Origin: Haematobia irritans
Lineage: Eukaryota; Arthropoda; Insecta; Diptera; Muscidae
DNA: 64,000 nt
Assembly: GCF_050003625.1 (NCBI RefSeq)
Contig: NC_134397.1
Location: 218,674,537 to 218,738,536 of the forward strand
Reading direction: 5' to 3'
Below the pieces are notes generated by a model. It had not been told where the DNA came from and did no database searches. It saw nothing but the letters and a program-made list of their open reading frames with translations. Both the position numbers and the translations under genes were made by a program. Positions 34,208 to 46,910 of the stretch are shown here, piece after piece (the first letter of the stretch is position 1; every line of letters begins with the position of its first letter).

Positions 34208-34553
34208 AAGGTTAGGTTATGTGGCAGCCCGATGTATCAGGCTCACTTAGACTATTCAGTCCATTGTGATACCACAGTGGTGAACTTCTCTCTTATCACT
34301 GAGTGCTGCCCGATTCCATGTTAAGCTCAATGACAAGGGACCTACCTTTTATAGCCGAGTCCGAACGGCGTTCCACCTTGCAGTGAAACCACTTAGAGAA
34401 GTTTTGAAACCCTCAGAAATGTCATCAGCATTACTGAGGTGGGATAATCCACCGCTGAAAAACTTTTTTTGGTGTTCGGTCGTAGCAGGAATCGAACCCA
34501 CGACCTTGTGTATGCAAGGCGGGCATGCTAACCATTGCACCACGGTGGCTCCC
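34208..34553 (-). repeat. Full-length tRNA-derived SINE (346 bp)
   Basis: On the minus strand it begins GGGAGCCACCGTGGTGCAAT, with box A TGGTGCAATGG and box B GGTTCGATTCC. It continues through the body also seen at 18974, then a unique 3' half (TGGAACGCCGTTCGGACTC, CAATGGACTGAATAG), and ends CCACATAACCTAACCTT. A perfect 15-bp target duplication flanks it, as expected for LINE-driven retroposition. There is no poly-A tail; the CCTAACCTT ending is the family's own 3' end. Fragments of the same family occur at 6974, 7190, 18974 and possibly 37434 and 48705. Confidence 0.94.
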
Positions 34554-34568
34554 TCCCATATATATGGT
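34554..34568. repeat. 15-bp SINE target site duplication, right copy
   Basis: TCCCATATATATGGT, identical to 34193-34207. Confidence 0.93.
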
Positions 34569-34750
34569 TTTGCTGATTTCGACAAAAATGGTCAAAATAC
34601 CAACATTTTCCTTGTTAAGTCTTCACTGCTTAGTCGAAAAGTTGTAAAAATGACTCTAATTTTCCTAAACTTCTAATACATATATATCGAGCGATAAATC
34701 ATATATAAACTTTAGCGAAGTTTCCTTCAGATTTAAATGTTTCCCATATT

Positions 34751-36139
34751 TATACCCACCACCATAGAATGGTGACGGGGGTATAATAAGTTTGTCATTC
34801 CGTTTGTAACACATCGAAATATCGATTTCCGCCTATATAAAGTATATATATTCATGATCAGGGAGAAATTCTAAGACGATATAACGATGTCCGTCTGTCC
34901 GTATGTCTGTTGTAATCACGATACAGTCTTCAATAATGAAGCAATCGTGCTGAAACTTTGAACAAACTCGTCTTTTGTCTGCAGGCAGGTCAAGTTCGAA
35001 GATGGGCTATATCGGTACAGGTCTTGATATAGTCCCCATATAAACCGACCTCCCGATTTGGGGTCTTGGGCTTATAGAAATCGTAGTTTTTATCCAATTT
35101 GCCTGAAATTTTAAATCTAGAGGTATTTTATGACCATAAAGAGGTGTGCCAAAAATGGTGAGTATCGGTCCATGTTTTGGTATAGCCCCCATATAGACCG
35201 ATCTCCCGATTTTACTTCTTGGGCTTATAGAAACCGCAGTTTTTTATTCAATTTAATTGGAAATCTAGAGGTATTATAGGACCACAAATACGTGTACCAA
35301 AAATTGTGAGTATCGGTCCATGTTTTGGTATGGTCCCCATATAAAACGACCTCCCGATTTGGGGTCTTGGGCTTATAGAAACCGTAGTTTTTATCCACTT
35401 TGTCTGAAATTGGAAATCTAGATGTATTTTAGGACCATAAAGAGGTGTGCCAAAAATGGTGAGTATCGGTCCATGTTTTGGTATAGCCCCCATATAAACC
35501 GATCTCCCGATTTTACTTCTTGGGCTTATAGAAACCGCAGTTTTTATTCAATTTGCCTGAAATTGGAAATCTAGAGGTATTTTCGGGTCATAAAGAGGTG
35601 TGCCGAAAACGATTAGTATCGGTCCATATTTTAGTATAGCCCCCATAAGAACGATCTCCCGATTTAACTCCTTGGGTTTCTAGAAACCGTAGTTTTTATC
35701 TGATTTGCCTGAAATTGTAAATATTCTGGTATTTTAGGCTCACAAAAACGTGTATCGGATTAAGTTTTTATCGGTCCATTTGGTAATGCCTCCATATAGA
35801 CCGACTTCACTTCTTGAGGGTGTAGAAGGCGCACTGATCATGAAAATTGCTTGAAACTCAATGTAAAATTTCCAGAGTTTACTTCTACAGATTTAAGATT
35901 TCAAATCAAGCCGTTATTTTATAATTTTCTAATGATTCCTCTAAAACTCAAACAAAAATGGTTCTTATAAATCCAGAATCTGATATAGTGCTCATAGGTG
36001 AAATCTTTAAATTTATCTTCGGGAAGTATCCTCAAGTCCTCAAGCCCTTCTGAAATTTCAAAGGAAACCCTAATATTTGGTTCATGGTGGTGGGTATTTA
36101 AGATTCGGCCCGGCCGAACTTAGTGCTGTATATACTTGT
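34751..36139 (+). mobile_element. Family A DINE-like element, complete, inside family B
   Basis: TATACCCACCACCATAGAAT at 34751 opens the 5' hairpin and CTGTATATACTTGT closes the element at 36139. The 5' block has AAGTATATATATTCATGATC and the core is CGTCTGTCCGTATGTC. About four ~153-bp repeats and the 3' GGCCCGGCCGAAC hairpin follow. At 1389 bp it is the shortest complete A copy here; length variation comes from the number of central repeats. Confidence 0.92.
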
Positions 36140-36387
36140 TTTTACTAACATTGTGTTCCACCCTGGTGCATTAGCCGACTTAAATTTTGAGTCTATAGAT
36201 TTTGTAGAAGTCTCTCAAATTCTGTCCAGATCGAGTGATATTTAAATGTATGTATTTGGCCCAAACCTTTATATATAGCCCCCAACACATTAGACGGATG
36301 TGATATGGTATCGAAATTTTTGATCTACAAAGTGGTGCAGGGTATAATATAGTCAGCCCCACCCGACTTTAGACTTTCCTTACTTGT

Positions 36388-37433
36388 TTTTATTTGCCGT
36401 TTATACATATAAAGTAATTTAAAATATAGTTTGACCTTTATTCCCATTATAAATATTATTCAAGACCAAAAAAACATATGAAAAACCTTTCATTTTCACC
36501 TTTCATTACAACACCTATAATAATATACTTCGAGCAAATAAGTTCTTTCATCCTTTGGACCGTTATCTAACAAAAAATAACCCGAAAATCTACAAAACGC
36601 AAATCTAAACAAACAACAGCTAAGAGTAGTTTAACATTTGCATAAATATTATTACTATATAACATGAATGACTAACTGGTGGATAGTCTTCTACTATCAC
36701 GTTTTCATATTTGTATTGTAGGTGTAACTGAATTTCCATTATGAATCATCTCCCTACTCAACAATGTAACAATTCGAAGTACACACCCAAGTTGAATACT
36801 TTTACAATTTTCCATAAATGTGAATGAGTATGTGTGTGTTTGGCTTATTCAAATATCCAATAATGTATCCTTTTGGATATTGAGGCTTAATATGAATTTT
36901 AATATCCCCCTCCCCACACCTTTATCAACAGCCTTCAAAGAAAAAATGAAAGATTTCCAAGGCAAATCTCCAATACTTGTTGGTATAAATAATGAAAATC
37001 AATCTCCTTTTTAAAAATGAATTCACTTGATGGCTACAACAAAAATAGCAACGAGACTAAAAAAAATCTATTCTCAGATTATAGGACAAAGACACTATTG
37101 GTTTTGATACAACCACACAAGACCAAAACGAAAACGAAAAGGAGAAACCTCAAGGATCTACTTAGACGAAAGGATGCATAGACGGATAGAAGGATAAGTA
37201 AACAAACAAACAAACGGACAGTTAAACCGATAAATATGACAGACTATATAATGTTTGCTTAACTTATAAACTTTTACAAATACATCATGCCGCATAAACA
37301 AATTTACATAGGGATATCTGTAGAAAAAAGGAACGAGCGAAATTGTGTGACAAAATGAGGTAAAGATAAGGGCCTCAATAGTTTGAAATCAGTATTACAT
37401 CAGTGAATAGAAAAAACCAACGAACAGGCCTTA
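36388..37433. other. Low-repeat AT-rich interval
   Basis: No gene or recognisable element was found. It contains short AAAC and GAAAC tandem runs near 37125-37215. Confidence 0.5.
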
Positions 37434-37524
37434 AGTTAGGTTAGGTTATGATGGCAGTACGTTATTTTAGACTCACTTACGTACACTGCTCAGCAAAGCG
37501 GTAACTAAGACGACGGCTCACACC
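37434..37524 (-). repeat. Possible SINE 3'-tail fragment
   Basis: AAGTTAGGTTAGGTTATGATGGCAGT, here broken up as GGTTAGGTTATG then GGCAG, and TAGACTCACTTACG resemble the reverse complement of the SINE 3' end at 34208-34270. The match is partial. Confidence 0.5.
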
Positions 37525-37869
37525 CACGTTTGTCATTCGAGTCAAAAATAATCTACCAACATTTTAAGAAAATTTTACCAAAAAAAACTACCAAATAAAA
37601 AACTCTTATTTTGCAGTTTTTGATGAATTATTTGTGGTTGTGAAAAAGACTTGTTTCTTCGAAAGAAATAATTTATTTTAGAAGTTTATTAATTTTTTAT
37701 GAACACTGTTAATAGCGACACTTTATAAATGTTTATATGTTTTAAACATTTTTAGCTTGCAACAACAAGAAAAGATTGCTACTTCTACCAAAACGAAGAA
37801 CTTACCCATAATGGGTTTTGATAATATGACCTAAAATGAGAATTAACATTTCTAAAGATGTTGACTTAA

Positions 37870-39090
37870 TATTGATTTTATAGAAACTTTAGTCAAATTT
37901 TTATGTCTATAAAAAATCTGTCAAAATTTCATTTCTATACAAACATTTTCTTTTCTATAGGAACATTTATCAAAATTCAATTTTTATATAGCAAAATTTA
38001 TAGCAAATTTTGTAAAATTTTATTCCTAGAGAAATTGTTGCCAACATTTTTTTCCATAGGAAACTTTTTTCTTAATTTTTTTTCTATAGGAAACTTTATA
38101 AAAATTTTTGTTAAAAAAATTCTGAAAACTTTATTTTAATAAAAAATTTTCTCAATATTGTATTTCTGTAGAAAATTTTGTCGAATTTTTATTTCTATAG
38201 AAAATTTTCTTAAAATTTTATTTCTATAGGAAATTTTGTAAAATTTTATTTCTATAGAGAATTTTGTCAAAATTTTATATCTATTGAAAATTTTGTAAAA
38301 ATTTTAAATCTATAGAAAACGTTGTCGAATTTTTATTTCTATAGAAAATTTTCTTAAAATGTAATTTCTATAGGAAATTTTGTTAAATTTTATTTCTATA
38401 GAAAATGTTGTCAAAATTTTATTTCTATAGAAATTTTCTTAAAATTTTATTTCTATAGGAAATTTTGTAAATTTTTTTTAAGAAAATGTTGTCAAAATTT
38501 TATTTCTATAGAAATATTTGTCAAAATTTTATTTCTATAGAAAATTTTGTCAAAATTTTATTTCTATAAAAAATTTTGCCACCACTTTATTTCTATAGAA
38601 AATATTGTCAAAATTGTATTTAATTAAAAACTTTTGTCAACACTTTATTTCTATAGAAAATGTTGTCAATATTATATTTCTATAGAAATTTTTGTCAAAA
38701 TTTTATTTCTATAAAAAATTTTGAAAAATGTTATTTCTATAGATAATTATGTCAAAATTTATGCCTGTAGATAATTTTGTCAAAATTTTATTTCTTTGAA
38801 AAATTTTATCAAAAGTTTATTTCTGTAGATATTTTTATCAAAATTGAATTTTTATAGATAATTTTATCAAAATGTTATTACCATAAAAAAAATTTTTCAA
38901 AATTTTATTTCTGTAAAAAATTTGTCAAAATTTTATTTCTTAAAACATTTTGTAAAAATTTTATTTCTGTAGAAAATTTTGTAAACATTTTATTTCTACA
39001 GAAAACTTTGTAAAAATTTTATTTCTATAGAAAATTTGGTAAAAATTTAATTTCGATGGATAATTTTATCAAAATTTTATTTTATATTAG
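37870..39090 (+). repeat. ~29-bp array (plus orientation)
   Basis: Units of TTTCTATAGAAAATTTTGTC type with variable divergence, ending where the module at 39103 starts. Confidence 0.9.
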
Positions 39091-39102
39091 AAATTTGTAA
39101 AT

Positions 39103-39286
39103 CAATAAACCCAAGGTGAACCGCACTTGAACCCTCCGACAAAAAGGTTTATGATAGCCGGCTTATGCCGAAATAAATTCATACAAACATTTCTTTTTTC
39201 CTTTGTCACCATCAAATCATCGATTTGAGTGCAGTTGGCTGGGTTTGTTTTGAGCGTGCTTCCTCTTTTTTTCCATTCGTTTTATT
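39103..39286 (-). repeat. Truncated copy of the inverted-repeat module
   Basis: Matches the spacer and inner arm ends of 3790-4447 in reverse orientation: GATAGCCGGCTTATGCCG, ATCATCGATTTGAGTGCAG, TGGCTGGGTTTG and GAGCGTGCTTCCTC. One arm is nearly all missing, so this copy cannot fold into the long stem. Confidence 0.85.
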
Positions 39287-39294
39287 TATTTCTA

Positions 39295-41190
39295 TAAAAA
39301 AGTTTGTCAAAATTATATTTCTATAAAAAAGTTTGACAAAATTATATTTCTATAAAAAATTTTGTCAAAATTATTTCTATAAAAAATTTTGTCAAAATTT
39401 TATTTCCATAAAATTTTTGTCAAAATTTTATTTCTTAAACAATTTTGTAAAAATTTTATTTCTATAGAAAATTTGAAAAAATTTTATTTCTGTAGAAAAT
39501 TCGTCAAAATTTTATTTCTACACATTTTTTTTTTATAGGAAATTTTGTCAAAATTTTATTTTTATAGAAAATGTTGTTAAAATATTATTTCTATAGAAAT
39601 TTAGTCAAAATTTTAGTTTTATAGAAAATGTTGTCAAAAGATTATTTTTATAGAAAATTTTGCTACAATTTCTCTCTGTAGAAAATTTTGTCAAAATTTT
39701 ATTTCTATAGAATATTTTGTCAAAATTTTATTTTTATAGAAAATGTTGGCAAAATATTATTTGTATTGAAAATTTTCTCAAAATGTTATTTCTTTAGAAA
39801 ATGTTATCAAAAGATTATTTTTATAGAAAATTTTGTAAAAATTTTATTTCTATAGAAAATTTTGTCAAAATTTTATTTCTATAGAAACTTTTGTCCAAAT
39901 AGGATTTCTATAGATAATTTTATTTCTATAGAAAATTTGTAAAAAAATTTATTTCTTTAGAAAATTCGTCAAAATTTTATTTCTACATATTTTTTTTATA
40001 GGAAATTTTGTCAAAATTTTATTTTTATAGAAAATGTTGTTAAAATATTATTTCTATAGAAATTTAGTCAAAATTTTAGTTCTATAGAAAATGTTGTCAA
40101 AAGATTATTTTTATAGAAAATTTTGTAAAAATTTTATTTCTACAAAAAATTTTGCTACAATTTCTCTCTGTAGAAAATTTTGTCAAAATTTTATTTCAAT
40201 AGAATATTTTGTCAAAATTTTATTTTTATAGAAAATGTTGGCAAAATATTATTTGTATTGAAAATTTTCTCAAAATGTTATTTCTTTAGAAAATGTTGTC
40301 AAAAGATTATTTTTATAGAAAATTTTGTAAAAATTTTATTTCTATAGAAAATTTCGTCAAAATTTTATTTCTTGAAAATATAGTAAACATATTATTTCTA
40401 TAGAAAATTTTGTCAAAATTTTATTTCTATAGAAACTTTTGTCAAAATTGGATTTCTATAGATAATTTTATTTCTATAGAAAATTTGTAAAAAAATTTAT
40501 TTCTTTAGAAAATTCGTCAAAATTTTATTTCTACATATTTTTTTTTTTTTTTATAGGAAATTTTGTCAAAATTTTCTCTCTGTAGAAAATTTTGTCAAAA
40601 TTTTATTTCTGTAGAATATTTTGTCAAAATTTTATTTTTATAGAAAATGTTGTTAAAATAATATTTCTATAGAAAATTTTGTCAAAATTTTAGTTCTATA
40701 GAAAATGTTGTCAAAAGATTATTTTTCTAGAAAATTTTCTAAAAATTTGCGAAAATTTTATTTCTATAGAAAATTTTGCCACAATTTCTCTCTGTAGAAA
40801 ATTTTGTCAAAATTTTATTTCTATAGAATATTTTGTCAAAATTTTATTTTTATAGAAAATGTTGGCAAAATATTATTTCTATAGAAAATTTTCTGAAAAT
40901 TTTATTTCTATAGAAAATGTTGTCAAAAGATTATTTTTATAGAAAATTTTGTAAAAATTTTATTTCTATAGAAAATTTTGTCAAAATTTTATTTCTATAG
41001 AAACTTTTGTCAAAGTTTTATTTCTATAGAAACTTGTGTCTAATTTATTTTTATAGATAATTTTTTCAACATTGTAATTCTATGCAAAATATTGTCAAAA
41101 TTTTATTTCTATGGAAAATTTTCTCAAAATTATATGTCTATAGAAAATTTTGTCAAAAGTTTATTTCTATAGGAAATTTGTGAACTACCT
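39295..41190 (+). repeat. ~29-bp array with three ~0.5-kb higher-order repeats
   Basis: The landmark TTTCTACA(C/T)ATTTTTTTT occurs at about 39517, 39984 and 40528, and CAATTTCTCTCTGTAGAAAA at about 39668, 40162 and 40784. These blocks are more alike than random 29-bp units, so duplication occurred at the multi-unit level. Confidence 0.85.
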
Positions 41191-43457
41191 CTTAGGTGAA
41201 GAGGAATATTTTGCAAAATCTACCAAAACGTCAAGTATTCTACCAATCTACCAAACAGAAAAAAATCAACCATTTGTGGTAGAATTCTACTAACTGTGGC
41301 TACCGTGTCCCAACCCCCCCTCCAACACGGTCAAAATTGAAAAATTTTAGAAATGGTGCAAGTATCTGATTTTTAAATTCTACATCTCAAAAACGACTTG
41401 ACGTTACATATACTTATATATATGATTATAAAAAAGGGTACAATTAAAAAAAATATAGAAATTTCTATTTTCAATATAAAAAACAAACAAGAAAAATGTA
41501 CTTCTGAAATGGAAGCAAAATTCCATTCAATTGTTATTTACCAGATGGAATAATAGTTAAAAGTTCACCTATTATGGTTATATACTATCGTAATATGTAA
41601 ATGGTTATATACTATCGAAGTTCTATCCCCCACCAACTGTATGCACCCTCACGAGCCATAGCTGTGCAAGGGTATTCACAAGTTCTGTTTTTAGCAAAAT
41701 ATAGAATAAGGCAATGACGTTCCTCCAATAAGTCTGGAAAATTTAACAAAAACTCTATCAAGGCCTTTGCAGTTTTTTTCACCAGCTATTTTTTCCATTC
41801 CTATATAAAGATTTCAACGTATTCTATCCTTTGTTGATTTTACAATAGACACACAAAAAAATGGGGACACAAAAAGAATCCAATCCATTCTAAATCCTTT
41901 TCCAATGATTTATATCATTTGTCTGCAATAGATTGCCTCCTATTATTCATTCATTGGATACCACATTAATAAAAGTCTAAGACTCAAATGGCAAAATTCA
42001 CCAATCAGCAACATAAAACCTCGACAATAGAAACCATAATAGCAACAAGAGAAAATTATTGAAATAAAAATTGAAAATGTTTAAATTTTAAAAATTCGTT
42101 GTATGAAGAGCACTGAAACTTTGAAGGAAGGCATTTATTACAAATTTAGAAAAAGTTACATATGTACACAGAAAAAAGTGTCGGTTTATTGCAAGAAAAT
42201 TGTTTGTTTGTTGTTAATTTTATTATTTTTTGCGAAATTTTCCACAGCCCAATGAAATTTTCCATATTTTAATCATGGCTCTAACATTTTATGAACTAAA
42301 GGCGGGTATAAAGATGATTGGCCGTACACATAAGTTCAATGTGAACTCAAGCAGAAAAAATGTTCATACGGTTAGTAGGAATGAATTACTATATTGTTAA
42401 AATGACCATGATTTGGCGTTAATGATTGTTTCTTTAATTTTAGTTGATTTTTTTCTTGTGTATTAAGGATTAATGCATAACGGAGAATATATAATATAAT
42501 ATTTGTAATTATGCAAGTAATTTGTTTATGTTTAGCTCGTTCCAATTTGACTTGGGGAGGCCAGAAGTGTGAGTTAGGATGCTATTAAGCTGAAAGCATA
42601 AAAAAGTCAAATCAGTCGGTTAGTTTGGCATAACATAGAAAATCACTGTAATCGCTTTACTCTCTTCCAGATAGTCGATGTCGATCACACATCGCCTTTG
42701 AGACTATCTTTTTCGGAACCCGTACTCTTGGTACAGTGTACTATTTTAACCAGCTTAACGAAGCTGGCAGGTAAATGGGGATGGCCCTTCTCCCTCTGAT
42801 GGAAGCTCTTCTATCGATTTCATAGAGCCTAGATTATAGGGAAGACATTTGGTAGGAAAGTAGCATGATTTTGTAGACGAGTTCGAATGACATTACACAT
42901 AAATTCTGAGAGGAGATAATTCACCGCTGAAGAACTTTTGAGTGTTTGGTCAAATATCAGGATGAACCTCCTAGCAAAAAAATTCGGAAGTTTTTCTAAA
43001 ATCACAATTTTAAAAGCACTACCAAATATTTCCTGCTTTTTTCATATTTTGATGGCAATTTTTTGTTTCAAATAGGTTAAACAAAGGGTAAGAATAAATA
43101 GAATGACTTATTAAAATTTTTTAAAAATATTTGAAGTTAAACATTTCTTATAAGGGTTAGAATGCATTAAAATAATAAAACATTATGAAAATTATTTATT
43201 TGGAAAAATATCAGTTATTTAATTCACATTCGAAACACTGAATTTGGACCACACCTTAAAAAGTGATGCAATGGCCGTTGAAATGTTGGACACCCTCCAT
43301 ATGACAAGCCCATGTTAAATTCATCGCTTCTGCGCCAATTTTGCACCACTGTTTTGTTGATGCTTTTATTGCTGGGTATGTAAGGCGGACATGCAAACCA
43401 CTGCAGTACATTTAGTTCAAATCTACTGAACCACTTAGTGGCTAGGGTTAATAAATT

Positions 43458-43580
43458 TCATCTGCAAGAAATGTGCCTGGTATAAATATTTAGAACCCAT
43501 AAAATAGATAACGATCGAACCAATTCCTGAGTCGATCTAGCACTTGGTGTCCGTCCACCTGTCCATGTATTTGTTTAGGC
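43458..43580 (+). mobile_element. Family E DINE-like fragment
   Basis: GTGCCTGGTATAAATATTTA, then ACCCATAAAATAG, then GAGTCGATCTAGCAC and TTGGTGTCCGTCCACC match the 5' block and core of the family E element at 49422-51489 in reverse. Confidence 0.75.
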
Positions 43581-44330
43581 TTTACTTACAAGAAAAACTT
43601 GTCAAATCATTCGAAGCTAAACGCCAAGCCATGTTACATTGATTGAAAATATTGGGAGTGATTCAAAATTCAGGAAAATCGGTACCGTTCGAGTTGAAAC
43701 CGAGAGTATTTGAAAGGAGATTTTTCACTTACGAACAGCTGCTCCAAAGACAATAAAAATAAAATAAAGTTTTTTGTATTCGATAGAAACTGGCATTGAA
43801 TGCAAGACCCTCTATATCGTATGCAAGGCGGTCCCCAAGGTGACTTGCAAGAATGCCTCAACATCGACGACACGCCGTATGTCCATCGAAAAAAGTAGAG
43901 GTGTGCGCGTGAATCACGTGAGTTGTGAATAAAATCCAAAGCAAGTATGGTGAATGGGCCTAAATTAAATATGTTGTGTGTGAGAAATAAAATATGTTCG
44001 TGAATGTGAATGTATAAAATTTCTGCAAATTAACGCTCACGAACAAATCAAGATTTAAATCTTACTCGTATGTTAAGTAACTATATTCGACCTATATTCT
44101 ATTTATGAATTTTGTTACCTTTGATGACGTACGGCATAGCTAATCAGTATTTTCGTTCTTATAAGGTAACCAAAAAAGCCTTTGCGTCGCGCTATGCGCA
44201 TGTTCGGATGGAAAACATATATCGCCTGATTTCGAAAATTTGGACCATATTGCACTTATTTACTAGCCGAACGTCTTCAATTTAATTGCTTGTAACGCCC
44301 TTCATGTTTACAAAATATCAGAGAAATCGG

Positions 44331-44410
44331 TTCAGATTTAGATATAGCTTCCAGATTTAGATATAGCTTCCAGATTTAGATATAGCTTCAGATTTAGATA
44401 TAGCTTCCAT
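44331..44410. repeat. ~19-bp tandem repeat, about four copies
   Basis: CAGATTTAGATATAGCTTC is repeated four times in a row with one short copy. The unit is a piece of the family B/E central repeat (GGTTCAGATTTAGATATAGC), locally amplified. Confidence 0.88.
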
Positions 44411-44689
44411 TAAATTTCAAATCACGAAAAAAAATATTGTACAATACCCACATTCATCAACTGATCTTAAAACAAGTATATACGGCAGTAAGTTCAGGCA
44501 GACCGAAGCTTATATACCCTCCACCATGGATTGCATAGAAATTTCTTCTAAAGACTGCCATCCACAATCGAATTACTTAAGTTGCGGTAACACTTGCCGA
44601 TGGCAAGGTATCTTAAAACCTCCTAACACCGTCTTCTAAATTGTATGGAAGTCCATACGTGGTATATATATAAAATCAAAAAAGATCGA

Positions 44690-46910
44690 TCAAAAAATTT
44701 TCTATAGATATAACATTTTGACAAAATTTTCTATAGACATAAAACTTTGACAAAATTTTCTATAGAAATAAAATTTTAACAAAATTTTCTATAGAAATAA
44801 AAATGTTGACAAAATTTTCTATAGAAATAAAATTTTAACAAAATTTTCTATAGAAATAAAATTTAGACAAAAATTTCTATAGAAATAAAATTTTAACAAA
44901 ATTTTCTATACAAATAAAACTTTAACAAAATTTTCTATAGAACTAAAATTTTGACAAAATTTTCTATAGAAATAAAATTTTGACAAAATTTTCTACAGAA
45001 ATAAAATTTTAACAAAATTTTCTATAGAAATAAAATTTTGACAAAATTTTCTATAGAAATAAAATTTTAACAAAATTTTCTATAGAAATAAAACTTTCAC
45101 AAAATTTTCTATAGAAATAAAATTTTGACAAAAAAATAAAATCTTGACAAAATTTTCTACAGAAATAAAATTTTCACAAAATTTTATATAGGAATAAAAT
45201 TTTCACAAAATTTTCTAAAGAAATAAAAATTTTGACAAAATTTTCTATAGAAAAAAATTTTGGTAGATTGGCTCGAGTGGCAACCATTATTGTGAACCGA
45301 ATAAAATTTTAACAAAATTTTCTATAGTAATAAAATTTTCACAAATTTTTCTATAGAAATAAAATGTTAACAAAATTTTCTATAAAAATAAAATTTACAC
45401 AAAATTTTCTATAGAAATAAAATTTTGACAAAATTTTCTACAGAAATAAAATTTTAACAAAATTTTCTATAGAAATAAAATTTTCACAAAATTTTCTATA
45501 GAAATAAAATTTTTACAAAATTTTCTACAGAAATAAAATTTTAACAAAATTTTCTATAGAAATAAAATTTTCTATAGAAATAAAATTTTGACAAAATTTT
45601 CTATAGAAATAAAATTTTGACAACATTTTCTATAGAAATAAAATTTTCACAAAATTTTCTATAGAAATAAAATTTTCACAAAATTTTCTATAGAAATAAA
45701 ATTTTAACAAAGTTTTCTATAGAAATAAAATTTTAACAAAATTTTCTATAGAAATAAAATTTAGATAAAATTTTCTATAGAAATAAAATTTTGACAAAAT
45801 TTTCTATAGAAATAAAATTTTAACAAAATTTTCTATAGAAATAAAATTTTCACAAAATTTTCCATAGAAATAAAATTTTCACAAAATTTTCTATAGAAAT
45901 AAAATTTTCTATGGAACTAAAAATTTAACAAAATTTTCTATAGAAATGAAATTTTGACAACATTTTCTATAGAAAAAAAAATTTGGTAGATTATTTTTGG
46001 CTCGAGTGGCAACCATGATTGTGAAACGAATAACATTTTAACTAAATTTTTATAGAAATAAAATTTTGACAAAATTTTCTATAGAAATAAAATTTTAACA
46101 AAATTTTCTATAGAAGTAAAATTTTAACAAAATTTTCTATAGAAATAAAATTTTGACAAAATTTTCTATAGAAATAAAATTTTGACAAAATTTTCTATAG
46201 AAAAAAAAATTTTAACAAAATTTCTATAGAAATAAAATTTTCACAAAATTTTTTATAGAAATAAAATTTTCACAAAATTTTCTATAGAACTAAAAATTAA
46301 ACAAAATTTTCTATATAAATGAAATTTTGACAACATTTTCTATAGAAAAAAAATTTTGGTAGATTATTTTTGGCTCGAGTGGCAACCATGATTGTGAATC
46401 GAATAACATTTTAACTAAATTTTTATATAAATAAAATTTTGACAAAATTTTCTATAGAAATAAAATTTTAACAAAATTTTCTATAGAAATAAAATTTTAA
46501 CAAAATATTCTATAGAAATAAAATTTTGACAAAATTTTCTATAGAAATAAAACTTTGACAAAATTTTCTATAGAAATAAAATATTAACAAAATTTTCTAT
46601 AGAAATAAAATTTTCACAAAATTTTCTATAGAAATAGAATTTTCACAAAATTTTCTATAGAAATAAAATTTTCACAAAATTTTCTGTAGAACTAAAAATT
46701 TAACAAAATTTTCTATATAAATGAAATTTTGACAACATTTTCGATAGAAAAAAAATTTTGGTAGATTATTGTTGGCTCGAGTGGCAACCATGATTGTGAA
46801 CCGAATAAAATTTTAACTAAATTTTTGTAGAAATAAAATTTTGACAAAATTTTCTATAGAAATAAAATTTTGACAAAATTTTCTATAGAAATAAAATTTT
46901 GGTAGATTAT
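44690..46910 (-). repeat. ~29-bp array, highly homogeneous, with higher-order repeats
   Basis: Units read AAATTTTCTATAGAAATAAA followed by ATTTT(G/A/C)ACA, and many are identical. The array is punctuated by GGTAGATT...GGCTCGAGTGGCAACCAT segments at about 45258, 45987, 46352, 46763 and 46903. All but the last are followed by GTGAA(C/T/A)CGAATAA and re-entry into array. Confidence 0.92.

Larger units (their letters stand above)
33481..36387 (+). mobile_element. Family B DINE-like element containing a family A element and a SINE
   Basis: Starts TATACCCTACGCCACAC at 33481 (the 5' hairpin is shortened) and ends TTTCCTTACTTGT at 36387. About four central repeats lie between 33700 and 34600. Nested inside are a SINE (34208-34553) and a family A element (34751-36139). 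The A element is inserted at CCCATATTT, with B resuming as TTTACTAACATTGTG. Confidence 0.88.
37525..41307 (+). mobile_element. M element, ~3.8 kb, near complete
   Basis: The left end CACGTTTGTCATTCGAGTC is a diverged form of CACGGTTGCCACTCGAGCC, followed by AAAAATAATCTACC. The right end is TGGTAGAATTCTACTAACTG then GTGGCTACCGTG. A ~300-bp non-array head, two arrays (37870-39090 and 39295-41190) and a copy of the inverted-repeat module's spacer (39103-39286) lie between. The same order is found at 1555-6750. No transposase frame; no clear target duplication. Confidence 0.75.
41308..44471. other. Low-repeat interval with small repeat scraps
   Basis: No gene was identified. Small degraded pieces include possible SINE-body scraps near 42893-42960 (GATAATTCACCGCTGAAGAA) and 43375-43410 (AAGGCGGACATGCAAACCA), a family E piece (43458-43580) and a short tandem repeat (44331-44410). 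A C-run (CCAACCCCCCCTCC) lies near 41312. Confidence 0.5.

Noticed and set aside
34208..34230. Insect telomeric TTAGG repeat
   Set aside because: Only two TTAGG-like copies occur, at the fixed 3' end of a SINE with target duplications. Diptera are also known to lack TTAGG telomeres.
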